A DNA stretch of 64,000 nt, from NCBI GenBank assembly GCA_031761405.1, contig JASEVX010000006.1, positions 27,423,533 through 27,487,532 of the forward strand, given 5' to 3'. Positions 1 through 12,182 of the stretch are shown piece after piece. Source of the stretch: Serripes groenlandicus. Taxonomy: Eukaryota > Mollusca > Bivalvia > Cardiida > Cardiidae. The notes under the pieces were generated by a model, which ran no database searches, was not told the DNA's origin, and saw only the letters and a list, made by a program, of their open reading frames with translations. Position 1 is the stretch's first letter. The number at the start of each line of letters is the position of its first letter. The position numbers were made by a program, and so were the translations under genes.

Positions 1-884
1 ATTTGGTCCAAAATGACGGTTACCATTTTCGCCTGGTGAGTTCTTTCTTACATAATGCATGACCCCACATTTTCTTTGTATGTTTTAAATCTAGAAGGTA
101 ACTCTTTTCAAGGATATATGGGGTTCTACATGAAAACGCTTAGAAAGTGTGACAATCGAGGACTGAAACTGGTCGATTTACATGGAAACAAAGAAGGAAT
201 TGTTTTGGTGTATTGTAACCTATATTATTGTTAAACTATGTATAACATGTTTATGTTTGTAAATATTCCATGTTATTTTTTTAATAATAATAAAAAATAT
301 GTTTAAACTAAGCTAAAAAGGGACTATCTATGTAATAATCCTTTTTAAACCTAAGACCGATAGGCAGAGTTTCGTATCAATCCCACACCTGATTTGTCGA
401 ATAGTGAGGACTATAATCAAATAGGTAAAGCATGTTGTAAGTTGATATGACTAAGGCTAACTTTCCCTGATAATTTATCTCCAACGTCCGTTGTGAGTGA
501 ATTACACGAATAATACCAATTAATGTGTATATCTAAATGTGATTCTTATCTTCTATTATGGAATGTCCGTTTTACTTTTGTAGGTTTCGGACCGTTCCAT
601 AGACATAGCTTAAACGCATGTACGTTGTGTTTACTATGGAACACACCACTGGTGTTATAACGATTATCCCCGTAAAACCGGCCAAATATCAAGACCCTCC
701 CAATCAAGAGTTTGCGAGCGGTGCTCTGCGAACACCAGCATTTACCTAATTATCAGACAAGTAGAAATAGATTTTGCTTTCCAGAAATTTCTTGAAAACT
801 TCCAAGACTAACTAGCGCACAGTGCAGTGCCAGATTCGCACGGATTCGCTGACTGATCTGGGTATACACTTGTCGAAATTGTTC
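1..884. other. unassigned AT-rich sequence
   Basis: No open exon with splice sites, no known repeat and no RNA gene was recognised here on either strand. It lies downstream of the LU gene's last visible exon, so it is probably intron of that gene if the gene continues to the left; that is inference only. Confidence 0.4.
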
Positions 885-1100
885 TTACGGTTGTATTTAG
901 CAGAGCGTCGCTTACTAGTCCAACATTTCGGTTTGATAAAGACTTTAAAAATGGTAGTAGTGGCTGCCCTTTCTTTACGACTGACTGGCTGGTGTCAGGA
1001 TCAATTGACAAGTAGTACTGGGAACTTAACCAGAAAACGCCGTGATATAACTGAAAATGTGTTGAAAGATGCGTAAAACACATATCAATCAATCGTTTTG
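885..1100 (+). mobile_element. tRNA-derived SINE (family S1), diverged copy
   Basis: The body shares the S1 landmarks seen in five other places in this window: a GGTAGTAGTGGCTGCC-like block, GGCTGGTGTCAGGAT, CGCCGTGATATAACTGAAAA and a tail GTTGAAAG..GCGTAAAACAC. The tRNA-like head is degraded but an A-box-like stretch and a GGTTTGAT B-box relic remain near 890-935. The short ORFs on both strands here are shadows of the SINE. Confidence 0.75.
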
Positions 1101-1160
1101 ATGAATTGATTGGTTAGAGTCGATTATTTCGAGTCGCAAGTAAATACAAAATAACTGTAC

Positions 1161-1293
1161 CTGTTTGTGTTATGACAGTGTTACACTGGAGGTTCTGGTT
1201 ACACAGATCTGTGTCATTACAGCACTTGAAACACATAGTATGGCGTCCTTCACCTCTTTTACCAACGAAGACACCGACAGGCGAGGGACACAC
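1161..1293 (-). CDS. LU gene exon 4 (C-terminal part of LU domain)
   Basis: 133 nt after a CTGTAG acceptor, ending before a GTACAG donor. It encodes 44 codons plus one base, with VCPSP at the start and MCFKCCNDTDLCN in the middle. The frame is open and continues exon 3 in phase 0. The phase-1 end implies a further exon. Confidence 0.75.
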
Positions 1294-4200
1294 CTACAGA
1301 ATAGTTGTTTGGTTATAATTTATTTGTTTTATTGGGATTTTACGCCGGTTTCAACATAACTTCACTTTTATCATGGCTGCCAATCACTTATTCATGATCA
1401 AACCAGTACTACATGTAGGCTATGGAATGTGACATGCACATCGGCATTGTGCCCTGTCCCCCGCGACTAGTGATAACACCGGGACGCCCGGTTCTAAAAG
1501 ACCTATGCTAACCACTGGGATGCGGCGGATTATTCTTTGTAATAGTGACAATGATGAATATTTAAACCAGATATATATATTGTAAGTCAGCCTTTCAAAT
1601 AGATGTAGTAGTTTTTATTCAATGCCATTAAAACAATCTACTGGTTCCAATCACTTCCGGTGTTATGCCTTAAACATGACCTACGAATGTTATACTATCT
1701 TGAGACAAACCCTTAGTAATTTCCCTTAAACTTACATCATCCGTGCTTGGAACCTCATATAAAGCAGCACATGCACATGTTTTGTGTCTACAATTTAGAA
1801 TGACTCATTAATTGAAAAGAATTGATTTGTTCTTTGTTTAAGTGTGTGAAGTTGGCAGAGCATTAGACGTTAGACATTAGACATTCAAAACAAAAAATCG
1901 AATGTCTAATTAGACATTAGACATTCGATTAGACATTCAGAAAAATCGCAAATTTTAAATATCGAATGTCTAATTCGACATTAGACATTCGATTAAACAT
2001 TCGCAAATTACAAGATCTATAACCCAAATTCGTCGGAGGTCATTGTACATTAAAAACACGAATGTCTAATTGGTCAGTTAGACATTAGACATTCGATTAG
2101 ACATTCGCGAATTACGATATTTAGGTTCCAAATTCGTCGTAGGTCAACGTACAATCAAAAAACGAATGTCTAATTGGTCAGTTAGACATTTGACATTCGA
2201 TTAGACATTCGCAAATTAAGAGATTTAGGTACCAAATTCGTCGGAGGTCATTGTACATGCAAAAAACGAATGTCTAATTGGTCAGTAAGACATTAGACAT
2301 TTGATTACAAATTCGCAAATTAAGAGATTTAGGTACCAAATTCGTCGGAGGTCATTGTACATGCAAAAAACGAATGTCTAATTGGTCAGTTAGATATTAG
2401 ACATTCGAATAGATATTCGCAAATTAACGCATTTAGGTACCAAATTCATCGATGGTCATTGTGCATGCAAAAAACGAATGTGTAATTGGTCAGTTAGACA
2501 TTAGACATTCGATTAGACATTCGCAAATTACTATACTTAGGTTCCAAATTCGTCAGAGATCATAGTACATTCAAAAAACGAATGTCTAATTCGTCAGTTA
2601 GACATTAGATATTCGATAAGACATTTGTAAATTACCAAACTTAGTTTTCAAATTCCTCGGAGGTCATTGTTCATTCAAAAAACGAATGTCTAATTGGTCA
2701 GTTAGACATTAGACATTCGATAAGACATTCGCAAATTACAAGATCTATAACCCAAATTCGTCGGAGGTCATCGTACATTCAAAAAACGAATGTCTAATTG
2801 GTCAGTTAGACATTAGACATTCGATTAGACATTCGCAAATTAAGGGATTTAGGTACCAAATTCGTCGGAGGTCATTGCACATTCAAAAAACGAATGTCTA
2901 ATTGGTCAGTTAGACATTAGACATTCGATTAGACATTCGCAAATTAAGGGATTTAGGTACCAAATTCGTCGGAGGTCATTGCACATTCAAAAAACGAATG
3001 TCTAATTGGTCAGTAAGACATTAGACATTCGATTAGACATTCGCAAATTAACAAACTTAGTTTTCAAATTCCTCGGAGGTCATTGTACATTCAAAAAACG
3101 AATGTCTAATTGGTCAGTTAGACATTAGACATTCGATTAGACATTCTCAAATTACAAATCTATAACCCAAATTCGTCGGAGGTCATAGTATATTTAAAAA
3201 ACGAATGTCTAATTGGTCAGTTAGACATTAGACATTCGATTAGACATTCGCAAATTAAGAGATTTAGGTACCAAATTCGTCAGAGATCAATGTACATTAA
3301 AAAAACGAATGTGTTATTGGTCTGTTAGACATTAGACATTCGATTAGACATTCGCAAATTACAAAATCTATAACCCAAATTCGTCGGAGGTCATTGCACA
3401 TTCAAAAAACGAATGTCTAATTGGTCAGTTAGACATTAGACATTCGCAAATGAAGGGATTTAGGTACCAAATTAGTCGGAGGTCATTATACAATCAAAAA
3501 ACGAATGTCTAATTGGTCATTTAGACATTAGACATTCGATTAGACATTCGCAAATTAAGAGATTTAGGTACCAAATTCGTCGGAGGTCATTGTACACGCA
3601 AAAAACGAATGTCTTTTTGGTCAATTAACAACTTAAACATATTGATAACTCGAACATATCGATATCTCGAACATACCGATAACTCGAACACATCGAGATA
3701 TCGAACAGTTTGAGATTTCGAAAAGTTCGAGATATCGAAAGGTTCGAGATATCGATGTGTTCGATTTGTCAATATGTTCAAATTTAAAACATTCATTTTA
3801 TCAATGTATTCGAGATATCGATGTGTTCAAGTTATTAATTGACCAAAAAGACATTCGTTTTTTGCGTGTACAATGACCTCCGACGAATTTGTTACCTCTT
3901 AATTTGCGTTATCGGTATGTTCGAGATATCGATATATTCGAGTTATCAATATGTTCAAGTTATTAATTGACCAAAACGACATTCGTTTTTTGCGTGTACA
4001 ATGACCTCCGACGAATTTGGTACCTCTTAATTTGCGAATGTCTAATCGAATGTCTAATGTCTAACTGACCAATTAGACATTCGTTTTTTTTAATGTACAT
4101 TGATCTCTGATGAATTTAATACCTAAATTTCTTAATTTGCGAATGTCTAATCGAATGTCTAATGTCTAACTGACCAATTAGACATTCGTTTTTTGCATGT

Positions 4201-7200
4201 ATAATGACCGCCGACGAATTTGGTACATAAATCCCTTAATTTGCGAATATCTAATCGAATGTCTTATGTCTAACTGACCAATTAGACATTCGTTTTTTGG
4301 TTGTATAATGATCTCCGACGAATTTGGTACCTAAATCCCTTAATTTGCGAATGTCTAATCGAATGTCTAATGTCTAACTGACCAATAAGTCATTCGTTGT
4401 TTTAATGTACATTGATCTCTGACGAATTTGGTACATAAATCTCTTAATTTGCGAATGTCTAATGTCTAACTGACCAATTAGACATTCGTTTTTTTAATGT
4501 AAAATGACCTCCGACGAATTTGAGTTATATATCTTGTAATTTGCGAATGTCTAATCGAATGTCTAATGTCTAACTGACCAATTAGACATTCGGTTTTTTG
4601 AATGTGCAATGACCTCCGAGGAATTTGAAAACTAAGTCTGTTAATTTGCGAATGTCTAATCGAATGTCTAACGTCTAACTGACCAATTAGACATTCGTTT
4701 TTTTTAATGTACTATGATCTTTGACGAATTTGGAACCTAAGTATAGTAATTTGCGAATGTCTAATCGAATGTCTAATGTCTAACTGACCAATTAGACATT
4801 CGTTTTTTGATTGTATAATGACCTCCGACGAATTTGGTACCTAAATCCCTTAATTTGCGAATGTCTAATCGAATGTCTAATGTCTAACTAACCAATTAGA
4901 CATTCGTGTTTTGAATGAACAATGACCTCCGACGAATTTGGGTTATAGATCTTGTAATTTGCGAATGTCTAATCAAATGTCTAATGTCTAACTGACCAAT
5001 TAGACATTCGTATTTTGAATGTACAATGACCTCCGACGAATTTGGGTTATAGATCTTATAATTTGCGAATGTCTAATCGAATGTCTAATGTCTAACTGAC
5101 CAATTAGACATTCGTGTTTTTAATGTACATTGATCTCTGACGAATTTGGTACCTAAATCTCTTAATTTACGAATGTCTAATCGAATGTCTAATGTCTAAC
5201 TGACCAATTAGACATTCGTGTTTTTAATGTACTATGACCTCCGACGAATTTTGGTTATAAATCTTGTAATTTGCGAATGTCTAATCGAATGTCTAATTTC
5301 TAACTGACCAGTTAGACATTCGTTTTTTTTAATGTACAATGACCTCCGACGAATTTGGGTTATAGATCTTGTAATTTGCGAATGTCTAATCGAATGTCTA
5401 ATGTCTAACTGACCAATTAGACATTCGTTTTTTGAATGTACAATGACCTCCGACGAATTTGGGTTATAGATCTTGTAATTTGCGAATGCCTAATCGAATG
5501 TCTAATGTCTAACTGACCAATTAGACATTCGTTTTTTTTAATGTACAATGACCTCCGAGGAATTTGAAAACTAAGACTGTTAATTTGCGAATGTCTAATC
5601 GAATGTCTAATGTCTAACTGACCAATTAGACATTCGTTTTTTTAATGTACTATGATCTCTGACGAATTTGGAACCTAAGTATAGTAATTTGCGAATGTCT
5701 AATCGAATGTCTAATGTCTAACTGACCAATTAGACATTCGTTTTTTGCATGTACAATGACCTCCGACAAATTTGGTACCTAAATCTCTTAATTTGCGAAT
5801 GTCTAATCGAATGTCTAATGTCTAACTGAGCAATTAGACATTCGTTTTTTGATGACCTACGACGAATTTGGAACCTAAATATCGTTATTCGCGAATGTCT
5901 AATCGAATGTCTAATGTCTAACTGACCAATTAGACATTCGTTTTTTGAATGTACAATGACCTCCGACGAATTTGGGTTATAGATCTTGTAATTTGCGAAT
6001 GTCTAATCGAATGTCTAATGTCTAACTGACCAATTAGACATTCGTGTTTTTAATGTACATTGATCTCTGACGAATTTGGTACCTAAATCTCTTAATTTAC
6101 GAATGTCTAATCGAATGTAATGTCTAACTGACCAATTAGACATTCGTGTTTTTAATGTACTATGACCTCCGACGAATTTTGGTTATAAATCTTGTAATTT
6201 GCGAATGTCTAATCGAATGTCTAATTTCTAACTGACCAGTTAGACATTCGTTTTTTTAATGTACAATGACCTTCGACGAATTTGGGTTATAGATCTTGTA
6301 ATTTGCGAATGTCTAATCGAATGTCTAATGTCTAACTGACCAATTAGACATTCGTTTTTTGAATGTACAATGACCTCCGACGAATTTGGGTTATAGATCT
6401 TGTAATTTGCGAATGTCTAATCGAATGTCTAATGTCTAACTGACCAATTAGTCATTCTTTGTTCTAATGTACATTGATCTCTGACGAATTTGGTACATAA
6501 ATCTCTTAATTTGCTAATGTCTAATGTCTAACTTACCAATTAGACATTCGTTTTTTGAATGAAAAATGACCTCCGACGAATTTGAGTTATATATCTTGCA
6601 ATTTGCGAATGTCTAATCGAATGTCTAATGTCTAACTGACCAATTAGACATTCGTTTTTTTTAACGTACAATGACCTCCGGGGAATTTGAAAACTAAGTC
6701 TGTTGATTTGCGAATGTCTAATCGAATGTCTAATGTCTAACTGACCAATTAGACATTCGTTTTTTTAATGTACTATGATCTCTGACGAATTTGGAACCTA
6801 AGTATAATAATTTGCGAATGTCTAATCGAATGTCTAATGTCTAACTGACCAATTAGACATTCGTTTTTTGCAGGTACAATGACCTCCGACAAATTTGGTA
6901 CCTAAATCTCTTAATTTGCGAATGTCTAATCGAATGTCTAATGTCTAACTGACCAATTAGACATTCGTTTTTTGATGACCTACGACGAATTTGGAACCTA
7001 AATATCGTTATTCGCGAATGTCTAATCGAATGTCTAATGTCTAACTGACCAATTAGACATTCGTTTTTTGAATGTACAATGACCTCCGACGAATTTGGGT
7101 TATAGATCTTGTAATTTGCGAATGTCTAATCGAATGTCTAATGTCTAACTGACCAATTAGACATTCGTGTTTTTAATGTACATTGATCTCTGACGAATTT

Positions 7201-10200
7201 GGTACCTAAATCTCTTAATTTACGAATGTCTAATCGAATGTCTAATGTCTAACTGACCAATTAGACATTCGTGTTTTTAATGTACTATGACCTCCGACGA
7301 ATTTTGGTTATAAATCTTGTAATTTGCGAATGTCTAATCGAATGTCTAATTTCTAACTGACCAGTTAGACATTCGTTTTTTTTAATGTACAATGACCTCC
7401 GACGAATTTGGGTTATAGATCTTGTAATTTGCGAATGTCTAATCGAATGTCTAATGTCTAACTGACCAATTAGACATTCGTTATTTGAATGTACAATGAC
7501 CTCCGACGAATTTGGGTTATAGATCTTGTAATTTGCGAATGTCTAATCGAATGTCTAATGTCTAACTGACCAATTAGTCATTCGTTGTTCTAATGTACAT
7601 TGATCTCTGACGAATTTGGTACATAAATCTCTTAATTTGCTAATGTCTAATGTCTAACTTACCAATTAGATATTCGTTTTTTGAATGTAAAATGACCTCC
7701 GACGAATTTGAGTTATAGATCTTGCAATTTGCGAATGTCTAATCGAATGTCTAATGTCTAACTGACCAATTAGACATTCGTTTTTTTTAACGTACAATGA
7801 CCTCCGAGGAATTTGAAAACTAAGTCTGTTGATTTGCGAATGTCTAATCGAATGTCTAATGTCTAACTGACCAATTAGACATTCGTTGTTTTTAATGTAC
7901 TATGATCTCTGACGAATTTGGAACCTAAGTATAGTAATTTGCGAATGTCTAATCGAATGTCTAATGTCTAACTTAGACATTCGTTTTTTGCATGTACAAT
8001 GACCTCCGACAAATTTGGTACCTAAATCCCTTAATTTGCGAATGTCTAATCGAATGTCTAATGTCTAACTGACCAATTAGACATTCGTTTTTTGATAACC
8101 TACGACGAATTTGGAACCTAAATATCGTAATTCGCGAATGTCTAATCGAATGTCTAATGTCTAACTGACCAATTAGACATTCGTTTTTTTATTGTACTTT
8201 GACCTACGATGAATTTGGAACCTAAATATTGTAATTCGCGAATGTCTTATCGAATGTCTAATGTCTAACTGACCAATTAGACATTCGTTATTTGCATGTA
8301 CAATGACCTCCGACGAATTTGGCACCTAAATCGCTTAATTTGCGAATGTCTAATCGAATGTCTAATGTCTATCCGACCAATTAGACATTCGTTTTTTGAA
8401 TGTACAATGATCTCCGACGAATTTGGGTTATAGATATTGTAATTTGCGAATGTCTAATCGAATGTCTAATGTCGAATTAGACATTCGATATTTAAAATTT
8501 GCGACTTTCTGAATGTCTAATCGAATGTCTAATGTCTAATTAGACATTCGAATATTTTTTTTGAATGTCTTTTGTCTAACGTCTAATGCTCTGCCAACTT
8601 CACACACTTTCTTTGTTTGACAGATAATATGAATCTGCTTTCTGATCCTGAGTGAGTGACAGTGTTCTGACATGTCAAAGTTGCAAAACAAAACGATCTC
8701 CGTGTTCATACAGATGCTGAAAGTGTATGTACATGTAGTACGCACATTTGACACTGAAATACATACAGGGGATACTATAAATGAATATGTAGTCAAACGT
8801 TGACTTGTAATTTCCATCGCCTATGCTTGATTTAAAAAATCGGTAAAATGAAAACCCCTGAAATTGTGCTAACATGTCAAAGTAGGAACCCAAAACGATC
8901 CCCGTTTTCAAAATCATATTGTATTGAAAAACACATATCACACAGTGGACAAATATCGAGTCAAACGTTGACCATTTTGTTATATCGCCTTTACTCGATA
9001 TAATATATTGGTAAAAACCTAATAATATGTACACGCATCTATAGATTATAGTATATGACTTAGACTTGACATTTATTAAAAAATCCCGAAACTGCCCTTG
9101 GGAAAATAAATATTATACTATCCAATAAACCATATATATGAATGCTTAACCAAGTACCTGTTTTAAAGAACATCCGTAGTCATAATTGTCTTTTCCAGAT
9201 TCCGTAGAATAGTGGTGCGTATAACACACCTAAAATGAATAAAGCCATGAATCAACACTTCTTAATAATATTGCATAATTAAAACAATGAATCAATGACA
9301 ATTAAACGTGTTGTTATATACCTGTACATAACGGAGTACCAAATGTGGTAATGCGACGTCACTGGAATATGATAACACGTCGTACAACATGCGGTAAGGT
9401 AACGTGATTCACAAGCCATTTATAATGTTTATTTCTTGTGTAATATATTGAGAAGATTTAAATGTATTTATTTTGTATGTGTTCTGTCTTTAAAGTTTAA
9501 GTAAGTACATAATAAAAGTAAACAGATGTTTTGTACTGTCTTCTCAGAGCGTGGACAAAATGGAAATTTAACTTGATCGTTTGGTCTAGCAGGATATACT
9601 TGCTTTCACGCGCCTCATAGTACAGTACAACGCTGCGTAGTGTTACCGTAACGGCAATATTTGTTTACAAAGGTTTCGAAATAAGGAACAACAATAATTA
9701 CGTAGAGTAGCTGAGGTTTAGATGCAGCCTTTAGAGGAAATCAATGTAGAAATTGAGAAATTGCTGACATTGAGTTATATCTTCTCTCAAATGACTGTTA
9801 CATTAAGGATTTCATTTCTATTAACTTATTATCTTTGATTAGAGTATATTAATTCGTTTGTCAATCAAAGGGAAAAAAATCTTATTTAAGTTTTCTATAT
9901 TATTTTTCAAACATTTTCTCCCCGGATTTTGACCATTAGTCCGCTATTTGACTGTTTAAATGAATGTGTTATATGTTTGTGGTATGTTGAGCATATTTTC
10001 CCTTTTTCCAGAATAAAATCTATCTATCTATCTATTAAGAAACACTTGATTGAATTATAATGCCGTGAAAATAAACCAATACTGTTTGAAATCGAAGCTT
10101 TATCCATTAATGTCATCGTTTGCTTCATATGCTTATTACGAACTGCATGAAATCTGACTTGAATCGATGTCATAATCTGCAGTGCTATTAGCGCTATATA

Positions 10201-11031
10201 TATGTTTATATTAGATTATCAATGACTTGAATTTTTCTTTAAACTTGAAACGTTTTTTCTCTACCCTTTACATCATTGTAAAACACGTTTTTACGTCAAG
10301 TATATAACTCTCGACGTCTGCTTCCTGGAGACGTAATCTGTACTTGCGCATGTGCAGAGGGTCATGGAGATTTTCAAAGGTTAACTCGGACATTGTAGGT
10401 CGTCCTGTTTGTAGGTCGTCCTGTCCTGTAGGTCGTCCTGTATGTCTAAGGATGTCAGTTTGTGTTAAGCCTTAAAGCGAAAAATGAAATGCTACCTCGT
10501 TGTCCGTACACGTGATAAGATGCAAACATGTATCGGCTCCTTCAATACCACTACATGACAGGCAAGAACGTCCACCTTCTAAGGGTCAAAACAAAACATT
10601 TCGGTTAAAAAATCAAAATTAAAATGTGAATATTATCCTTTTCAAGTACGTAAACAAGTACATAGATTGCTGCAGAATGCAGCAAAAAAGGAATCCCGTT
10701 CGAAGGATACTTTTCTAGCTAGAGTCAGAGTCAATTGCTTTAGCTGGCGAATTCCGAAGACACTCATCGAAATATAGGCTGGAATCAGTCCCTATTGTTT
10801 AAGTCTTAGTTATTACAATATCAGCAATAAATAACTTTAACTGTTTCAGTCTACAGTAGCTCACAATTACTGCACACGATTTCAGGTTCAGAGAGATGTC
10901 TTAATATTCGTAGATAATGTATATTATGTCAATGAAAGCACATACCTCTATGGAATATTTGCTAAAAATGAATAAAGTAACTTACCGCATAACGCTATAC
11001 AAAGCCAGAGAATAAGTATCGCGCATTTCAT
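1161..11031 (-). CDS. secreted LU (Ly6/uPAR three-finger) protein, gene model, 3' end outside window
   Basis: Four short minus-strand exons join in frame: 11031-10986, 10578-10496, 9229-9158 and 1293-1161. The first encodes a signal peptide (MKCAILILWLCIALC). The next three give the Cys pattern of an LU/three-finger domain: CLSC, then C..C, VCY, GC, VC and a final CFKCCNDTDLCN. The CC..D.CN ending is diagnostic of Ly6/uPAR-type domains, which are secreted or membrane-anchored binding modules. Introns are phase 1, 0 and 0, and the last exon ends at a GT donor in phase 1, so at least one more exon is expected to the left of the window. The last intron is 7.9 kb because it contains the foldback element. 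Ligand and function are unknown. No stop codon or frameshift was seen in the four exons. Confidence 0.75.
1831..1839. repeat. target-site duplication, left copy (TCTTTGTTT)
   Basis: Nine bases directly before the left end of the foldback element, identical to 8610-8618 directly after the right end. Confidence 0.85.
3617..3850. repeat. central spacer of the foldback element
   Basis: The orientation of the 104-bp unit switches across this stretch. The spacer consists of short diverged, largely self-complementary repeats around TCGA, ATATCGAT and CGAACATATCGA. The small ORF read through it is not coding in appearance. Confidence 0.7.
5851..8094. repeat. higher-order repeat of about 1.12 kb within the right arm
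   Basis: A distinctive shortened unit (GATGACCTACGACGAATTTG) recurs at 5851, 6974 and, with one change, 8094, spacings of 1123 and 1120 bp. The order of variant units between these points is the same in both blocks, so about eleven units were duplicated together. Confidence 0.8.
8610..8618. repeat. target-site duplication, right copy (TCTTTGTTT)
   Basis: Matches 1831-1839 exactly and abuts the right terminal inverted repeat. Confidence 0.85.
8664..9040. repeat. diverged tandem duplication, about 203 bp
   Basis: ACATGTCAAAGT, AAAACGATC and AGTCAAACGTTGAC recur in the same order about 203 bp apart. The two overlapping minus-strand ORFs here are a by-product; they have no recognisable domain. 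This lies in the intron between LU exons 3 and 4. Confidence 0.6.
9158..9229 (-). CDS. LU gene exon 3
   Basis: 72 nt between a TTTTAG acceptor and a GTACTT donor, 24 codons, phase 0 on both sides. It starts VCYTHHYSTESG and contains YDYGC, the middle Cys pair of the LU domain. Confidence 0.75.
9230..10495 (-). other. LU gene intron 2 with a LINE-like tail
   Basis: No coding exon recognised. Near 10012-10040 an AATAAAATC(TATC)n tail resembles the 3' end of a non-LTR element reading on the plus strand; the upstream body is not recognisable. At 10395-10443 a short GTAGGTCGTCCTGT motif is repeated three times. Confidence 0.4.
10496..10578 (-). CDS. LU gene exon 2
   Basis: 83 nt after a CCTTAG acceptor, ending GACAACGAG before GTAGCA. 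With one base from exon 1 it encodes 28 residues carrying SCLSC and LITC, the first four cysteines of the domain. The exon ends in phase 0. Confidence 0.75.
10986..11031 (-). CDS. LU gene exon 1 (signal peptide)
   Basis: ATG at 11031, then MKCAILILWLCIALC and one base before a consensus GTAAGT donor. A second ATG five bases inside is out of frame. The Lys, hydrophobic run and small residues fit a signal peptide. Too short for a simple ORF search. Confidence 0.75.
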
Positions 11032-12180
11032 CTTAGAATCTGAAACAAATTTACTTAAATAAGTGTTGTGCTGTACGGTTTCGAAGAGGAACGACTCAGA
11101 TAAAATTTGTTCAAATTGATACTTGTCTTCTCATATCAAATGCTTAATGAGTAAAATCACTCGAGAGTTGATCTTTGAGGGATCGGAAAAGAACCTTGAT
11201 TGCGATCAAAATGAATACTTTTATAGTCGTCATTTTGTCAAAACATTTTATAGAGACATCCATGATACCTGCACGACTAGATACACAATTTGGATGATCT
11301 GGATTAAACTGCATGAGATCTGATCTTGTCTTCGCTAGTCGCAAACGATAAAAAAGTTGGATTTCATGTGAAGTGACTGACCCATATGTTACAAGTAGTA
11401 CTTTCTAATGGTTCGGTTTATTATGAAAATTTGACGAATCGCCTGGGTTAAATAATATCTCGAAAACCAACACCAATGACAATACTTGTTAAGCATACAC
11501 CTTCTTGTTGAAACAAACGTTGATAAGCTACTTAAGGCGTGGCGTAACCACATTGAGTTTGTTTGCTTAATATATTGGGCTTTTATAACGACTGCGACAG
11601 TATTCTACATACATCACGATGTCAGAAAACTTATGTCATGATCCCTGGGTGGTTCAGCAGTACTAGGCTATGTACAGTCACGGTGAAATCCGATTGCGTC
11701 CGGTTAAATGCGGAATCTCAAGGAGCCCCGTAGGTGACATGTTAAATACTTTCTTTATTTCGTTTCTTTCTATGTTAACGCAGATGTCGCCTAAACCAAA
11801 CCCCGGTGCGTTACATGTAGTTCACGGATCAAGCGTTATACCTCTGATACACCGTCTCACAGAAAATATCTCATTATACTCCCCTTACAAATAAGGTTTG
11901 TTTTATCATATTAGGCTTAAAAAACCCAGACGAGTGCAGAGTATACAATATAGAAAGGTCATTGCTATTGTTGCCAAAGGTTTTATTATAATCTTCTGAA
12001 AATATGTTTCAACGAAACGAGCACATTTTTGTTATAACCGTTCTCGGGAGGCTTCAATGATGATTGTACGATCAGATGGCGAAGAGAAAAGATCACGATC
12101 GGACTGCACGGAGGTCTGTACTTTTCTTGGTTCCAAAACCCGAAGGTCGGTTTTCTTGTGACGTGGTTCACTTATAACCA
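11032..12180. other. sequence upstream of the LU gene, mostly unassigned
   Basis: Should hold the LU promoter, but no TATA element or other site can be assigned with confidence. At about 11660-11890 a plus-strand ORF contains SPKPNPGA, weakly like a decayed 2A tail of the CR1-like LINE family seen at 43.6 kb. Confidence 0.3.
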
Positions 12181-12182
12181 TG

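Larger units (their letters stand above)
1840..8609. mobile_element. foldback transposon built from inverted 104-bp tandem arrays
   Basis: The ends are inverted copies starting AAGTGTGTGAAGTTGGCAGA and stay nearly identical for about 70 bp before the arrays begin. The left arm (about 1860-3616) holds roughly 17 units and the right arm (about 3851-8540) roughly 44 units of the reverse complement. Period is 104 bp, read directly from successive CGAATGTCTAAT motifs at 2891, 2995 and 3099. Each unit is itself partly palindromic (CGAATGTCTAAT against ATTAGACATTCG). A perfect 9-bp target duplication flanks the element. Drosophila FB elements share this architecture (subrepeated inverted termini, 9-bp duplication), and 9 bp is also usual for Mutator-like elements. 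No transposase ORF is present, so this copy is non-autonomous. Confidence 0.9.

Noticed and set aside
1860..8540. Centromeric or ordinary satellite, or CRISPR
   Set aside because: No unique spacers; defined inverted termini, orientation switch and 9-bp target duplication indicate a transposon.
8536..9034. Two overlapping minus-strand ORFs of 93 and 119 codons
   Set aside because: They arise from a 203-bp diverged duplication and part of the foldback end; no motif or splice context.
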